From NCBI GenBank assembly GCA_001692895.1, contig KV748226.1, forward strand, positions 312,329-376,328: a DNA stretch of 64,000 nucleotides, in the 5' to 3' direction. This DNA is from Cenococcum geophilum 1.58 (Eukaryota > Ascomycota > Dothideomycetes > Gloniales > Gloniaceae). Both the position numbers and the translations under genes were made by a program. The notes under the pieces are model-generated. The model was not told the origin of the DNA. It made no database searches and saw only the letters and a program-made list of their open reading frames with translations. Positions 1 through 12,299 of this stretch are shown one piece after another; positions within the stretch are counted from its first letter, which is position 1, and every line of letters starts with the position of its first letter.

Positions 1-204
1 TAGTCTGGAGCCCTTAGAGTCTTTAATAACTTAGGCGACACCAACAGATATATAACTTTCCTTAAATATACTCTTTTCTTTCTCTTCTTACTGCTTAATT
101 CTAACTGATTGTAACCGACCAACAGACTAACCGACAGACTGACTAACAGACTGACTGACAGCACTGTGACTTTCCTATCTTAGAGAGGTCGTACCCTCCC
201 ACAT
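1..204. other. unassigned AT-rich segment at left edge
   Basis: No coding frame is recognisable. Around 118-165 there are short direct repeats of a gactgac/cagactg motif, and the sequence changes abruptly at about 205 into family C Gypsy integrase. It could be the end of another element whose body lies outside the window. Confidence 0.4.
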
Positions 205-773
205 TACTACGGCAAGTAAAGAAAACGAGTAGTATAGCTAAAGAAAGAATAAAGATATTAATGAATCTTTATGCAGACCTTATAGAATTAATAAAGAAAG
301 TATAAGAGAGAATAAAAAAGTACTATAATGCTAAGAGATCTAAGGGACCAGATCTTAAGGAGGGAGATAAAGTATGGCTACTATACAAAAATTTTAAGAG
401 TTAACGACTAAGTAAGAAATTGGACTATGTTAGACTAGGACCTTTTAAAATTATATAAAGGATTTTACTGGTTACGTTTAAGTTAAACCTACCAGCTAAA
501 ATAAAAATCTACCCTATATAGTATATCGTAATGCTAGAGCTAGTATATAGGAATGTTAAGCCACCGGTTTATAAAGTAGATATATATAGAGGATAAGAAG
601 AAGACAAATAGTAAGTTTTAAAGATTATTAGTTATAAGGATATCGACAATAAAATATAGTATAAAGTTAAGTAGATAGGCTACACTAAGACTACCTAGGA
701 GCTACTAGAGAATTTAAAGAACGCTATAGGAAAGGTATAGGAGTATCGGAAGAGATTAGGTTAGGTAGTATTA

Positions 774-1390
774 ATAAAAAAGGATCGCTAAAGAATAAGT
801 TACCTAAGGGGGACCTAAGAAGAGCAGTTGCCGAGCTACTTAGATCTATTTCCTTCTCTATTAGAAGAGAATCCATTCTTTTATTACCTAGTTTTTGTAG
901 ACCTTATTTTATAAGTTTCTACTCCTTAAAATAAACCTTTTTATAAACCTTCTTAAGATAAAGCAGATAAGTAGATGCCGCAATTTAAGTATTTAGAGCC
1001 TTCTGTTCCGTATTACGGGAACGTTCTAACTTAGCAAGGGCTTGTAATAGTTTACTATCTAGCTATATAGTAGCAGATTAAACATAAGACCCTAAGATAA
1101 ATTAATTAGGGAACTAAACAACTATTAAGAGTAATAGGTCGCGTATATTTAGCATTAGAAGTAGAGCGAATGTTATAGGACGAACAAATATTCGCTTTAG
1201 TATACTCTAAGTAAGAGGACGGTTGTTGCGAAGATGGGTTCACTAACGTAATATAAATTAACCCCTTTTTTAAGCAACGAGAACACGGAGACGGTATAAT
1301 TTCACTAAGAGATAGTATTATAGCAACAGTGCGAGTACAACGTTGGGCGTATAAAGAAGAAATTGCTTTAGGTATAATAAGCAATAATAT
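774..1390 (-). pseudogene. antisense ORF in 3' region of family C Gypsy, copy A
   Basis: On the strand opposite to pol, between the chromodomain and the 3' LTR, one frame stays open for 92 codons (1106-1384) in DNA where most frames are closed. It carries a Cys-rich stretch (SPCSRCLKKGL...) followed by a Ser/Tyr-rich part. After a +1 change of frame, a second stretch (about 774-1085) reads as a Lys/Glu/Leu-rich, coiled-coil-like segment; its only stops are TAA/TAG that C-to-T changes of CAA/CAG would produce. The same layout is present in C1 and C2. The function is unknown; a DNA-binding or accessory protein of the element is one possibility. A short intron between the two parts, near the sequence ATTTATCTTAG, would explain the frame change. 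Confidence 0.4.
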
Positions 1391-1483
1391 TAACTAAATT
1401 AATTAAACGGACATTATACCTCTAGTAAATAACTTAGAGATATTTTAAATCTTTAAGGATAAAGATAAAGAGGAGGAGGATAG

Positions 1484-1908
1484 TGTTACGGACGCTTTAA
1501 GTACAATATTATAACTACTTAGAGAAGAGACGGAGGAAGCTAGTTAGTTAATTTAGGCACGGTCTAGAATAGAGCCAATAAAACTATATAACAAGAAATA
1601 GTAACTAAGGTTATATAATATGCTACGTATTAAACGAGAGGAATAAGAGAAACTTATGTACCTTATATATAAGACATATATTATGTATAAGAAGGATTTT
1701 ATAGGAGTACGGTTGTGTATTTAAGGACCCTTAGTCCCTACCTAGATAGTTCCTTCCTTATAGTAATTCTCAGAATACAATTAGAGTTAATCTATTAGGC
1801 AACCACTCCACCAGTTGTTATTACGTTGTTAACTTTTGTACTTGCATTTCCTACACACCTAGCCCATTGACGAGCCTATTGTAGTTCTCGCTACAAGGTT
1901 CCGTTACA
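1484..1908 (+). repeat. 3' LTR of copy A (425 bp)
   Basis: Starts TGTTACGGACG and ends TTCCGTTACA. Same length and order as both LTRs of C1, with transition differences. The right end abuts copy B directly. Confidence 0.85.
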
Positions 1909-4900
1909 CGGTAAAATCCTCTAAATAATTTTAAAAGGTCCTAGTTTAACGTGGTCCAACTTCTTACTTAGTTGTTAACTCTTAAAAATTTTGTATAGTA
2001 GCTATACTTTATCTCCCTTCTTAAGATCTAATCCCTTAGATCTCTTAGTATTATAGTACCTTTTTATTCTTTTTTATACTTTCTTTACTAATTCTATAAA
2101 GTCTATATAAAGATTTATTAACGTCTTTATTCTTTCTTTAGCTATACTACTTATCTTCTTTACTTANTATNGTAATAANAATATNCTTAGCTNNTATCNN
2201 TAATTTGCCTTAAATAGTAATATGCCTATCCCTTTCTATGGTGTTATATTATATATAAACTATATAACTAGTAATAGCGATACCTAATTATTCTGTGTAT
2301 AATTAATATAATATTTTAGATACTGTTCTAGCGTTTAATTTAACCTTTCTATCTAACCGTCTGTCTATAGATAATATATAGTAAAAGTTACTACTTAAAC
2401 TCCTTACTCCGCTAAGAATACCTCTTAGAATGTTACTATAAATCTTAGATCTTTATCTAATATAATTTTACTTAGTACTCTATGTCTTATAAACACTTCT
2501 TTAATATAGATTTTAGCAATATCTTCCGCTGAGATTTCTTCTGTGTATGCTATAAAGTAGCCCTATTTAGTTAACTTATCTACTATTACTAAGATTACAT
2601 TATAATCTTATCCGGTAATAGGATCTCTTAACTTTGGTAACTTAATAATAAAGTCCCACGATATAACCTCCTATGGTCTTTTTGGTATTTTAATAAGTTA
2701 TAGCCCTCTATATAGCTTATGCCTTATTAATTTATTCCTTTAGCAATTTAGACACTTCTTTATTACTTTTCTTATAATATTCTAGATTCCGTTAATAATA
2801 TATTCTTCCTAAAGTCTTAATACTAAGCCTATTACTCTATTGTGTCCTTAAGTTATTCCCTTATAGAAATCTTCTATAAAATGCTCTGCTATGCTTCTTA
2901 GGATGTACTTCGCCTCCCTATACTTATATAGTATTTCTTCTTCTAAATATTCTAACTGCTCTTTTAGCTATGCCTTAAAGATTCTTTATACCTAAAAGCT
3001 TTTTAGTATCTTATAGACTCTTCCTAGTTTATTATCCTCTTAAGTTACTACTAGTTTAGGGTAATTATACCTAATTAATCCATCCTTATCTTTGCGTAGT
3101 ATTACTCCTAATAGTTTCTTATTATTCTATAGTTTAGCTTTTCTGCTAAGTGCGTCTGCTTTTATATTCTTAGTTTCTTTAGTATACTAAATCTTAAAAT
3201 GGTATTCTGTAAGTATCTCTACCTATCTAACCTATTTGTAATTAAGTTCTTTTATTATTAAGAACCCCGTTAGGTTCTTATAATTTGTTTTAACTATAAA
3301 TAGTTTTTCTGCGCCTTATAAAAATGCTCTCTATTTCTTAAGTGCTATAACTATCCCTAATAACTCCTTATTGTAGACGTTATAGTTTAACTTTAGTAGT
3401 GTTATCTTTCTACTATAGTATACTACTAGATGCTATGCGTCTTTGTGCTTTTATAGTAAGCATACTCCTAGTACGTAGTCTAATATGTCCGTTTCTATAA
3501 CTATATCTAATCCTAGTTAATAGATTTTAAAAATTAGCTCCTAGGTAAACAACTTCTTAAGTTCTTTAAATAACTTTCTTTACTTATCTTCCTATACCTA
3601 TAGTTCCTCTTTCTTTATAAGCCTAGTATACAGTTTAATATTCTTTAACTATTATACTATAAACCTTCTATAGTAGTTACAAAACCCTAAAAATAACCTT
3701 AATTATATTATATTCTCTAGTTCTTACCAACTTACTATAGCTTTAATCTTCTTTAGGTCCATATTAATATGCCTTAGTTTAATAATAAATCTAATAAAAT
3801 TGGTCTTCCTTATAAAGAACTCGCATTTCTTAATTACTACTAGTATCTATTCTTCTTATAGTCTCTTTAAAACCCATTTAACGTATTCCCCATGTTCTTC
3901 CTTAGTTATTAAGTAGATAATAATATTGTTAAGGTATACTATAATAAACTTATTAAGGTGTTCTTCTAATACGCTATTAATTCGTTTCTAAAACGTTACT
4001 AATGTATTTATTAACCCAAATTGCATAACTAATGGTTTATATAGTCCTTCTTATAACCTAAAGGCTACCTTCTATTTATTGCCTTCCTTAATTCTGATCT
4101 AATAGTACGCCCATCTTAGATCTATCTTTATAAAGATTTACGTATTACCTATCTAATCTTAGATTTTGCTAATTAAGGGTAAAGAATACCTATTCTTCTA
4201 AGTAATGCTATTTAACTATTTATAGTTAATGTATAGCCTAAACTTTCCGTTCTTTTTTGGTATAAACAGTACTAGATAACCTGCTAATAACTGCGATAGT
4301 CTAATATATCCCTTTTATAAGTTCTCCTGGATAAACTCTTTAAGTGTACTTATTTCCTCTTAAGTAAGCTTATAGGTTAGAAAGAACCTTAAACTTATTT
4401 CTAGTTCTAACTCTATCTTATAGTCCTATGCTGTATAATTTGCTAGCTTTTTACTTTCTAGACTTTATAGTTTCTTACTATACTTATAGTATCTCTTTAG
4501 TATATAACTTAAACCTTACTTAGTCTCTTTATATATCGCTTTAACTTAATACCATACTAACTTGGTTTATTATTATATTTTATAGCGTTAAGTATCTCTA
4601 ATATTGACTTAACCTGTAATCTAATTAATCTTTAAATTATATTCCTATAACTAAGGCATGCCTAATACTGCCTTATCCCGTCCTAATAGTAGGATATTAA
4701 AAGATATCTTAATTTATCTTCCTTTAATAGTTATCTAAATAGGTCCTATTTTAAGATTAATAATCCCTCCTTTATAGGCTATTAGATCTCCTAAAATTAT
4801 AACTAATAAATAAGGTTGTTCCTTCTGTTTATAAGGTAATCCTATTCTCTTAACTACTACTAGTAAAATATAGTTCCGCGTTACTCCACTATCTATTAGC

Positions 4901-7900
4901 ACTTTAAACTGTTAATTTTACTATTTAACTTATAAATTTAGGTATTGTCCTTAAATTCCTTTAAGAATTTAAGGCTTTACCACTAGCTCCCTTTAGTCCC
5001 GTAGGCCTCTACTTTTCTTAACTATTAGCTACTTAATTTTTATATACTTAGCTTATTCTTTAGCTAATGCCTAGTTTGCTTTTTATCTTTTATATACTAT
5101 AGATACGTATTTTTTAGGCATTCCTACTACTATTATCCGTCTAAGTATTCTTCCGTAAGGAATCTTCCTAGTTAAAATATTAAGTCTCCTTTCTCTTAGA
5201 TTTCTGTTAGATGCCAGCTGTGTATATACTTAGCATTCCTATATTATTGCTTATCTAGCGCCTAATATATCCTTATAAAGTATTTCTAATTTTTTTTCTT
5301 TAGATTCTTATGCATTTTATATATATCATCCACGCATACAATCTATAATAGCGTATGGTATACTAGGTGCTTTAGGTTAACTCTTAACTTATCTTTATTC
5401 TTAAGTTTAAACCTTTACCGTGTTAATTTAAACGTTATAACTTTATTTGTAGGTACTAAGATACGTCTCTCGCTTCTCTAGTCCTCTAATTATTCTTTTA
5501 GATTCTTTAACGTTATAATTAAGGCTCCTTTAATATAAGTTATAGCCTTCTCTATAATTAGGTGGTTTTAGATAACTCTTTTATCCAACTATATATAAAA
5601 ATCTTTTTACTTATTATTATGTCGTTATCTATACCACTTTTAGTACAGCTGCTAAAGTATATACGGCTTATCCATAAGGAAGTATCTTCTTATTACTGCG
5701 TTATAACAGCCCTTTATATATCATTCTTTAAACCTAGTAGGAATCCCTAAATCCTCTTTATTTTCTAGTTTAGTAAGCTATTTAGCTCTTAGTATACCTA
5801 CCCTAGGCCTATTAGTAATTCTTTATACTAGCGCTCTATCCCTTATACGGCCTAGTACGCTAGATCTCTTATCTAGTTTCTATTCTTGCTATACGATAAT
5901 TCTTCGTCTAAATTCTTCTATGGTTTTTTTTGGTTTACGTCTTATAGATAGATCCTTAAAGTCTTCTTACTTCTTAATTTTAGTATTAATATTTCAATCC
6001 GGTTGCTAAGCCTTACTCATAATTTCTTTAATGGTCCTTATTTATATATTAAAATCTTAGTCCTATAGGATTTTTAATCCTAAGCTTGCTTCTATCTTAA
6101 GCTTTACTCTAGCCTTAGTTTAATTAGGCTTACTTAGTGTTCTTATCTCGTCTTAAGAGTCTTAAATCTTACTTATCTTATCTTAAGAATCTTATGCCTT
6201 TAGGAAACTTCGTCCTAAGCTTATTTATATATTACTAAACTAAGCTATTACTCTGCTCTATTAGTTATCGTCCGTTATAGGTCCTTAAGCTTACCTTATC
6301 TTATTTTAAGAATCTTAGTCGTCTTATATCTCTTCTTAAGAGTCTTAAGCTTTTGGCCTTTTACCTTTATTAAGTGCTAAAGTAGTTTACTATCCTACTT
6401 CTCTTATATCTTATAAAGCGATAGACGTTATATCTAGTGGGGTCTTAATCCTAACTAATATTCCCTATTCTATAGTGGAATTATCCTCTACCTCTTATAT
6501 AATATCTTTAAGGTTTATATATTCCTAGTAAACTACTTTTATTACCTTATTATCATAAAATATTTTGCCTATATTAAAGTTATCGTCCTTAATATCCGAT
6601 TTATAAATAGGTTTATTAGTTCCTTTATATTCCGCTAAATATAGCTCCTATAGCTAATAGCTTACGCTATACTTAGCGTCCTTATAAATTCGGCATGCGT
6701 TATTATAACAAAACGTAAAACTTTTAATTAAATATTCTTTTATTCCTCGTAGTATATTATTATCCCTCTATACGTATATATTGTCTACTAGTTTTATTCC
6801 TTTTACTATATAGTAACTCTACCTACTTTTATAGTCTTTAATATAATAACCTTATTTTCCGCAATTTATATAAGCTCCTTCTTTAAACTATTTTTCTTAC
6901 TATAGAGTTCGCCTAAATGTCTTCTATTGCTAAAATCCCTAGTTCGGCCTCTGCTCCTTAGACCTTTAATTACTTAATTTTTGTCCTCTAGGTTTCTATA
7001 ATTTCTTATTTCATTTTTTGGATTCTTTAGTACTACTTAGGTCTATTAGCTCTACGCTATACTATAGTTTCTAATTTAGCTTTAGTTGCTATATGCTTTG
7101 CGCCTTATATAACTATAAAACTCTATTTTAGCCTTTCTTAGCCTATTCCCTTTGGTAGATCTAATTGTTAATCTTAATTACTTAATCTATTAGTTCCCTT
7201 AGGGTTTCCATATCTTCTATTAGGATAATTGCGTCCTAGACTTTAGCCTTAAGTCCTTATTTATACTATACTATAAGCGCCTTATTATTCCACTTAACTT
7301 ATATTACTAATGTTTGGAACTATATTATATACTTAATTATTAAGGTTTATTGCGTAATATCTTAGAGTTTTCTTTCTACTATAGTTACTACCTCTAGGTC
7401 TCTAAATATCTATATAAGTTATTCCATAAACCCTTTCTAGCTTATAAATATAAACCGTACTTCTTAATTAGTGGTTATTATNCNATTTNCTTATATTTCT
7501 ATAAGGTAAGGCTTAAACTATTTAAGTACTCTTCCTAATAGGAATAGTCCCGTATATACTATTCAATCTATAGGTATTAGCAACTTTACTTCTTCTTATA
7601 TAACCTTAAAGTGCATTTGCGTAAGAAATCCTTTAAGTTTTAATCTTTCCCCTAAGTCCCTTTTAATTAATAGTAACTTAATTTTTACTGCTCCTATTTT
7701 ATTAATCCTATTTTCCAATATTATATTATTTTCTGTTAATTAGTTAACTATTTTTTATAACTGTTTAACCGTTATAGGTTGTTATAAGTTAGTATCTGCT
7801 ATACTAGTGTCGTTTCCTAATCTTAAAGTAGTTGCCGCCGTTAATGGCGTTATAGCTAGTGCTTTTAGTGGCATATTATTTGACTTTGTTAATACTATAA

Positions 7901-8335
7901 CCTTTGTAGTGAATATGTAATAAAGCCTTATAGCAAAAACTACGGTAGACTTATTAATAGGCTAGGTATATAGGTAAATAATAAGTTAATAACGTAATAA
8001 TAAGTGGTAGAGTAGGTGCCTAATAGATTAACTCTAATTATATTCTAAGATTCACTATAAAGGAGAGAACTATCTGGGTAGGGACTGTAGTCCTTTAAAT
8101 ATATAACTATACTCCTAAGAAATCCCCTTTATACGTAAGATACGTGTTATACGTATTGTACGTACGTTCCCTTCGTATACTACGTATACTGCGTATAACG
8201 TTATATAATCTTAGCTACCACTCCTCGTTATATAGCTCTATCGGCTCTATTCTAAACCATACCTAAATTAACCAACTAGCTTCTTCCGACTCTTCTCTAA
8301 GTAGTTATAACATTGTACTTAAAGCGTCTGTAACA
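1909..8335 (-). mobile_element. family C chromodomain Gypsy element, copy B, 3'-truncated
   Basis: Read on the minus strand, this is family C from its 5' LTR (8335 down to 7916) to the integrase C-terminal region, ending abruptly at 1909 where copy A begins. In element order it contains gag (about 7890-5500, with a zinc-knuckle remnant near 6840-6880), protease (about 4960-4560), reverse transcriptase (about 4400-3780), RNase H (about 3520-3130) and integrase (about 3000-1910). The chromodomain, 3' region and 3' LTR are missing. Every frame is riddled with TAA/TAG. Ambiguous bases (n) occur at about 2167-2202 and 7482-7489. Copy B is inserted in the reverse transcriptase of element G, whose sequence resumes at 8336. 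Confidence 0.82.
7916..8335 (-). repeat. 5' LTR of copy B (420 bp)
   Basis: The reverse complement starts TGTTACAGACGC and ends in the TTACA-type terminus of the C1 LTR. It is more diverged than the other family C LTRs in its middle part (about 8090-8230). Confidence 0.8.
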
Positions 8336-11160
8336 ATAAAGGGTTTATTAAGCTAAGTTAAGCCCCTTTTACTTCCTTTATCCTATTTATAAAAAAGCCT
8401 AATAAAGGCCTTTGTTTTTATATTAACTATTAAAAGCTAAACGCTATTACTTAAAAGGACCGGTATTTTATTCCTTTAATTAATGAAACCCTTACATACC
8501 TAAGCTAGGTAAAGATTTTTACCAAACTTAATATCCGCTAAGCTTTTTACTAAATTAGGATAGACCCTATATCTAAAGATTTAACAACGTTCCGTACCTA
8601 TTATAGTTCCTATAAATATAAAGTTTTTCTTTTTAGATTAATAAACGGACTGGCTACGTACTAAAGGTATATAAATAATGTTCTTTTTAATTACCTTAAC
8701 GAATTCTATACGGTATACCTAGATAATATTCTTATATATTTAGATAACGAACTTAAGTATTAAGTTTATATTAAGAAGGTTTTAGAGAGACTATAGAACG
8801 CGGGCTTATAAGTTAATATTAAGAAATATAAGTTTAGGGTAAAATGTATAAAATATCTCGGGTTTATTATAACTATAGAAGGAATTAAGGTTAACCCTAA
8901 GAAGGTAAAGGCAATCTGTAACTAAAAGCCCCCTTATATAATAAAAGAAATCCAATCCTTCCTTAACTTTTATAACTTCTACCGCTAGTTTATCTATAAC
9001 TATAGAATTATGGTAAAACCTCTTATATAACTAACTAGGAAGGACAAGTCTTTTATCTTTAATAATAGCTATATAAAAGCCTTTAAAGAGATAAAGGATC
9101 GGCTTATCTCTTTCCTAATCCTTTATTACTATAACCTAGACCTTAAATTAATGCTAAAAACGGACGCCTCTAATAGGGTTATAGTAGGAATCCTATTATA
9201 GTTATATCTAGACAGTAAATAGTACTCTATAGCTTACTTCTTAAAGATAATAGACCTGGTTAAGTATAACTATAAAGTATATAATAAAGAAATACTAGCT
9301 ATTATTTAATTACTCTTCTAATAGTGTATAGAGCTTAAAGGTATAAACTCCCGGATTAAGATATATATAGATTATAAAGCCCTAAAGTACTTTATAACTA
9401 TAAAGCAGCTTACTAAATAATAAGCCTAGTAGGCCAAAATACTCTTCTAATTCTTTTTTATAATTATATATTATTCTAGTAAGTAAACCTTTAAGGCTAA
9501 TACTCTAACCTAAAAAGAATAAGATGTAGGACCCTAGGATAAGCTAAAGACCTAATATTAGACGCGCGCCCTCCTTTATTTAGAATAGCTTAACCTATAG
9601 ATTCTTAAGGAGCTAGACTTTTAGTAAAACGAGCTAGTACTAATAGAGGAGTCCTTAAATAAGCTAATAGGGCTAATTAACCGCCTCCTAACTATAAACT
9701 GTATGGCTAACGCCTTAAGGGCCCTCCGCGAATAAGCTATAAAAGGAGACCCTAATTTTAAGACGGAGGAAGGATTACTTCTATACTAGGAGCGGCTTAT
9801 AGTCCCTAACGTTAATAATTTATAGACTAAACTAATCCGTGAAGCTTATTACTAAGTCTCTACGGTATACCCTAGCAAGAATAAGACCTATAAAATTATT
9901 AACTGCCGCTACTACTAGCTAAGAATAGTTATAGATATTAATTAATATATATGGAACTGCGAAGACTATTAAAGAGCTATAATCCCACGGGATAAGACCC
10001 TAGGACTACTTAAGCTACTCCCAATACTAGAGTGCCCTTAATAGTATATTTTTTATAGACTTTTATAAACTACCTAGGGACTGTAACGAATATAATATAG
10101 TTATAGTTATAGTTAACCGCTTTAGTAAACGCCCGTTCTTAATTCCCTGTTATAAGAATATTAATACTAAAGAGGTAGCCTAGCTATATGTTTATTACGT
10201 TTACTAAATCTATAAATTACTAGATACTATTATGTCTAATTATAGGCTATAGTTTATATTAGCCTTCTAAAATAAGTTTACTTAGATCCTAGGTATTAAG
10301 CTAAAGCTTTTTATAGCTTATTACCCCTAAATAGACGGTTAGATAGAGGTTATAAATTAGTACCTAGACTAGAGGCTTAGGCCCTTTATTAACTATTTCT
10401 AGGATAACTAGTTTAAACTACTACCCTTAATAGACTACGCGCAAGTAACCCTACCCTATAACTCTATAGGGTTTGCCCCGATTTAGCTAAAAATAGGATA
10501 CTTACCCCGTATAAGCTTTAACTAGAAAAGGCTAGAAGAACCCTAGACTATATAAGAGAAGCTATCCTATACTAAGGCCCAATAGTACGCCAAATAATTA
10601 GAGGAGGCTTAAATGGTAGCCTATAAGAACCTAAAAATAGCTTAGAGATTAATAGAATAATAGGTAAATAAATACCGTTAAGAGCCTAATTTTGCCCCTA
10701 GCGATATAGTTTAGGTTATAATAAGGAATTAGAAAACTGAATAACCTAGCCATAAGCTAGACTACTAGATAGTAGGACCGTATAAGGTTTTTAAGAAGAT
10801 AGGTAACTTATATAAGATAAAGCTCCTAGATTTAATTAGGGTTTACCTTATCTTCTTACTAAATAAGTTATAAAAAGCTATAAATAACCTATTGCTTGGA
10901 CAAAAGAACGAGCCTTCTCTACTAGTTTAAGTAAACGGTAATAATAAATGGGAGGTTAACGAAATACTAGCCTATAAGATAGTATAGGGAACGCTAAAAT
11001 ACTATATTTAATAGAAGGGCTACAATCCTAACCTAACCTAGTACCCTATGTAGAACTTTATAGGCTACCCCTAAAAGCTTAAAGAATTCTATAACTAATA
11101 CCCTAATATACCTAAACCCTTAAAGTACCTAGACAAATAAATAAAATGCTAGTATAATAA
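8336..11160 (+). pseudogene. Gypsy pol relic of element G (RT, RNase H, integrase, chromodomain)
   Basis: Recognisable blocks: reverse transcriptase near 8340-8900, with GLCFYINYQKLNAIT near 8410-8455, FRLINGLATYQ near 8630-8660 and the catalytic box degraded to YLDNILIY near 8722-8745; the linking motif KYLGFIITIEGIKVNPKK near 8852-8905; RNase H near 9130-9450 (LMLKTDASN); integrase near 9780-10600. The chromodomain lies near 10920-11130, where NEILAYKIVQGTLKYYI, a GYNPNLTQYP core (tryptophans changed to stops) and an LKEFYN tail follow the classic order. In autonomous elements this polyprotein copies the RNA and inserts the DNA, and the chromodomain steers insertion to heterochromatin. Many internal stops show the copy is inactive. 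Confidence 0.75.
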
Positions 11161-11510
11161 AGATAATAAGTTACTAGAAAAATATAGGGATAAAAACGCC
11201 CTAAAGCCCTAATATAGCTATCTGCCAAATTCTGCCATATTCTGCCGTTTTCTGCTAGTACCGTAAAATTTTAAATATCTAGGAACTTTAACCGCCGGTT
11301 AAAGTTATCTAATTAGTTAGATCCGTGCTAAGACTTTTAGTAGCTACTCTTTCTAGCCTAGTGCTTCTACTTAGCCTATAATTGCCCTTTATACTTAATC
11401 TAGACGTACTTATATCCCCTTTATCTCCTTATCTTATATTTTATAATCCTATATTTATAAGCCTAGTACTACCCTATTTCTAACTAAGCCTAAGGGCAAG
11501 CTTTCTTTTA

Positions 11511-11520
11511 AAGAGGGGGG
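11511..11520 (+). other. polypurine tract of element G
   Basis: The run AAGAGGGGGG lies directly before TGATGTAATGG, the first bases of the 3' LTR. It is the expected plus-strand primer site. Confidence 0.7.
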
Positions 11521-11735
11521 TGATGTAATGGCGCTATTGCACGTTACCTGCCAAATTCTGCTATATTCTACTAACCTATAATTAGCCCGCCCAAAGCTAG
11601 CGCCTTAGCGGCTTACCCTATATATTTGTTTATATCGGTCCTAGCGACCCCTTTTCCTTCTCTTTAGCTTAGTATCTTTGTAATATAGTATTCTACAAGC
11701 TTTAGTTTAGAGGCATTTATATAAGCCGTAATAAT
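11521..11735 (+). repeat. 3' LTR of element G (right end approximate)
   Basis: Starts TGATGTAATGGCGC after the polypurine tract. The right end is placed where hAT transposase coding sequence (RWNS...) becomes readable at about 11745. The exact terminus is not resolved because no second LTR of this family is present. Confidence 0.5.
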
Positions 11736-12223
11736 AATTATATAAGATGGAATAGCTAGTATTTTATACTTAGCGTAGCAATTTAGAAAAAGTCTGCCCT
11801 TAATATATATACTAAGCGTAACCTTAATACGCTTAAAAAGGACTATCTTGGTCTAAAGAACTAAGAGGCGCTTTATATAATAAAAAGCTTTCTTTAGATA
11901 TTTTACTAGGCAACCCTAAAATGCTAAGGATATAAAGCAACGCTTAAGAATATGCTTTTTATAATGGATGTTATAATTAAGCACTTTAATAAATCCTAGG
12001 TTAGTTTATCTCCCCTCTTTATTTCCTAGCTAATATATAATAGAAGAAGTATATATCTAATAAGGAGTTCTCTAAACGCATTAAAAATGCTTAGAATACC
12101 TTTAATAGATATTACTATAAAATAGATAACTCGCCCCTTTACGCCGCTATACTTATTCTTTATTTAGCCCGTTATATAAGATATATTAAGTAGATTTAAA
12201 AGAAGGAGTAGCGTAAGCCTATA
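11736..12223 (+). pseudogene. hAT transposase relic, part 1 (split by LINE)
   Basis: One frame reads RWNS.YFIL (about 11748), then a stretch resembling LQPFYQATLKCEGYKATL of fungal hAT transposases (about 11890-11940), MDVIIKHFNKS (about 11960-11995), and YYYKIDNSPLYAAILIL (about 12115-12165) followed by a KKEQRKP tail ending at 12223. These are the conserved blocks between the catalytic core and the C-terminal dimerisation domain. Stops are TAG/TAA of RIP type. The protein frame resumes at 17799 after the LINE insertion, where RKP is repeated by the target duplication. The N-terminal half is lost to element G. Confidence 0.7.
12209..12223 (+). repeat. LINE target-site duplication, left copy
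   Basis: The 15 bases TAGCGTAAGCCTATA occur here and again at 17799-17813. The two copies flank the LINE exactly and restore one hAT reading frame when one copy is removed. Confidence 0.85.
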
Positions 12224-12241
12224 ATAATAATAATAATAATT
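12224..12241 (-). repeat. (TTA)n tail at the 3' end of the LINE
   Basis: About six ATA/ATT units lie immediately inside the left target duplication, at the position where target-primed reverse transcription starts. Confidence 0.75.
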
Positions 12242-12299
12242 CATTACTTAACGTCCGATTTAGATCCCTATTAGGCCTACGCGAACTACTCCTTATATA

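Larger units (their letters stand above)
205..1908 (+). mobile_element. family C chromodomain Gypsy element, copy A, 5'-truncated
   Basis: The segment matches the 3' quarter of copy C1 (41960-43667) along its length. It begins in the integrase C-terminal part; the frame reading KYYNAKRSKGPDLKEGDKVW lies near 319-378. A chromodomain-like frame follows (about 600-760, K.KQIGYTKTTQE once tryptophans are allowed for TAG). A 700-bp 3' region with an antisense ORF comes next, then a 425-bp LTR. The coding frame is broken by many TAG/TAA codons that fit CAG, CAA or TGG changed by C-to-T or G-to-A transitions. The 5' end is truncated at about 205, where unrelated sequence starts. It is dead by RIP. 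Confidence 0.85.
8336..11735 (+). mobile_element. Gypsy element, family G (chromovirus type), 5' part absent
   Basis: The element starts inside the reverse transcriptase, because copy B is inserted there, and runs through RNase H, integrase and a C-terminal chromodomain to a polypurine tract (11511-11520) and 3' LTR. The upstream gag/protease half is not in the window. RIP-type stops are frequent, but long stretches of pol remain legible because the sequence kept more C and G than families C and D. The right end passes into a hAT transposase, so G was itself inserted in that element. Confidence 0.8.

Noticed and set aside
5562..5750. 62-codon open frame in the left AT-rich block
   Set aside because: Lies within the gag-protease part of copy B, which codes on the other strand; hydrophobic Leu/Ile/Ser-rich translation is typical of AT-rich chance frames.
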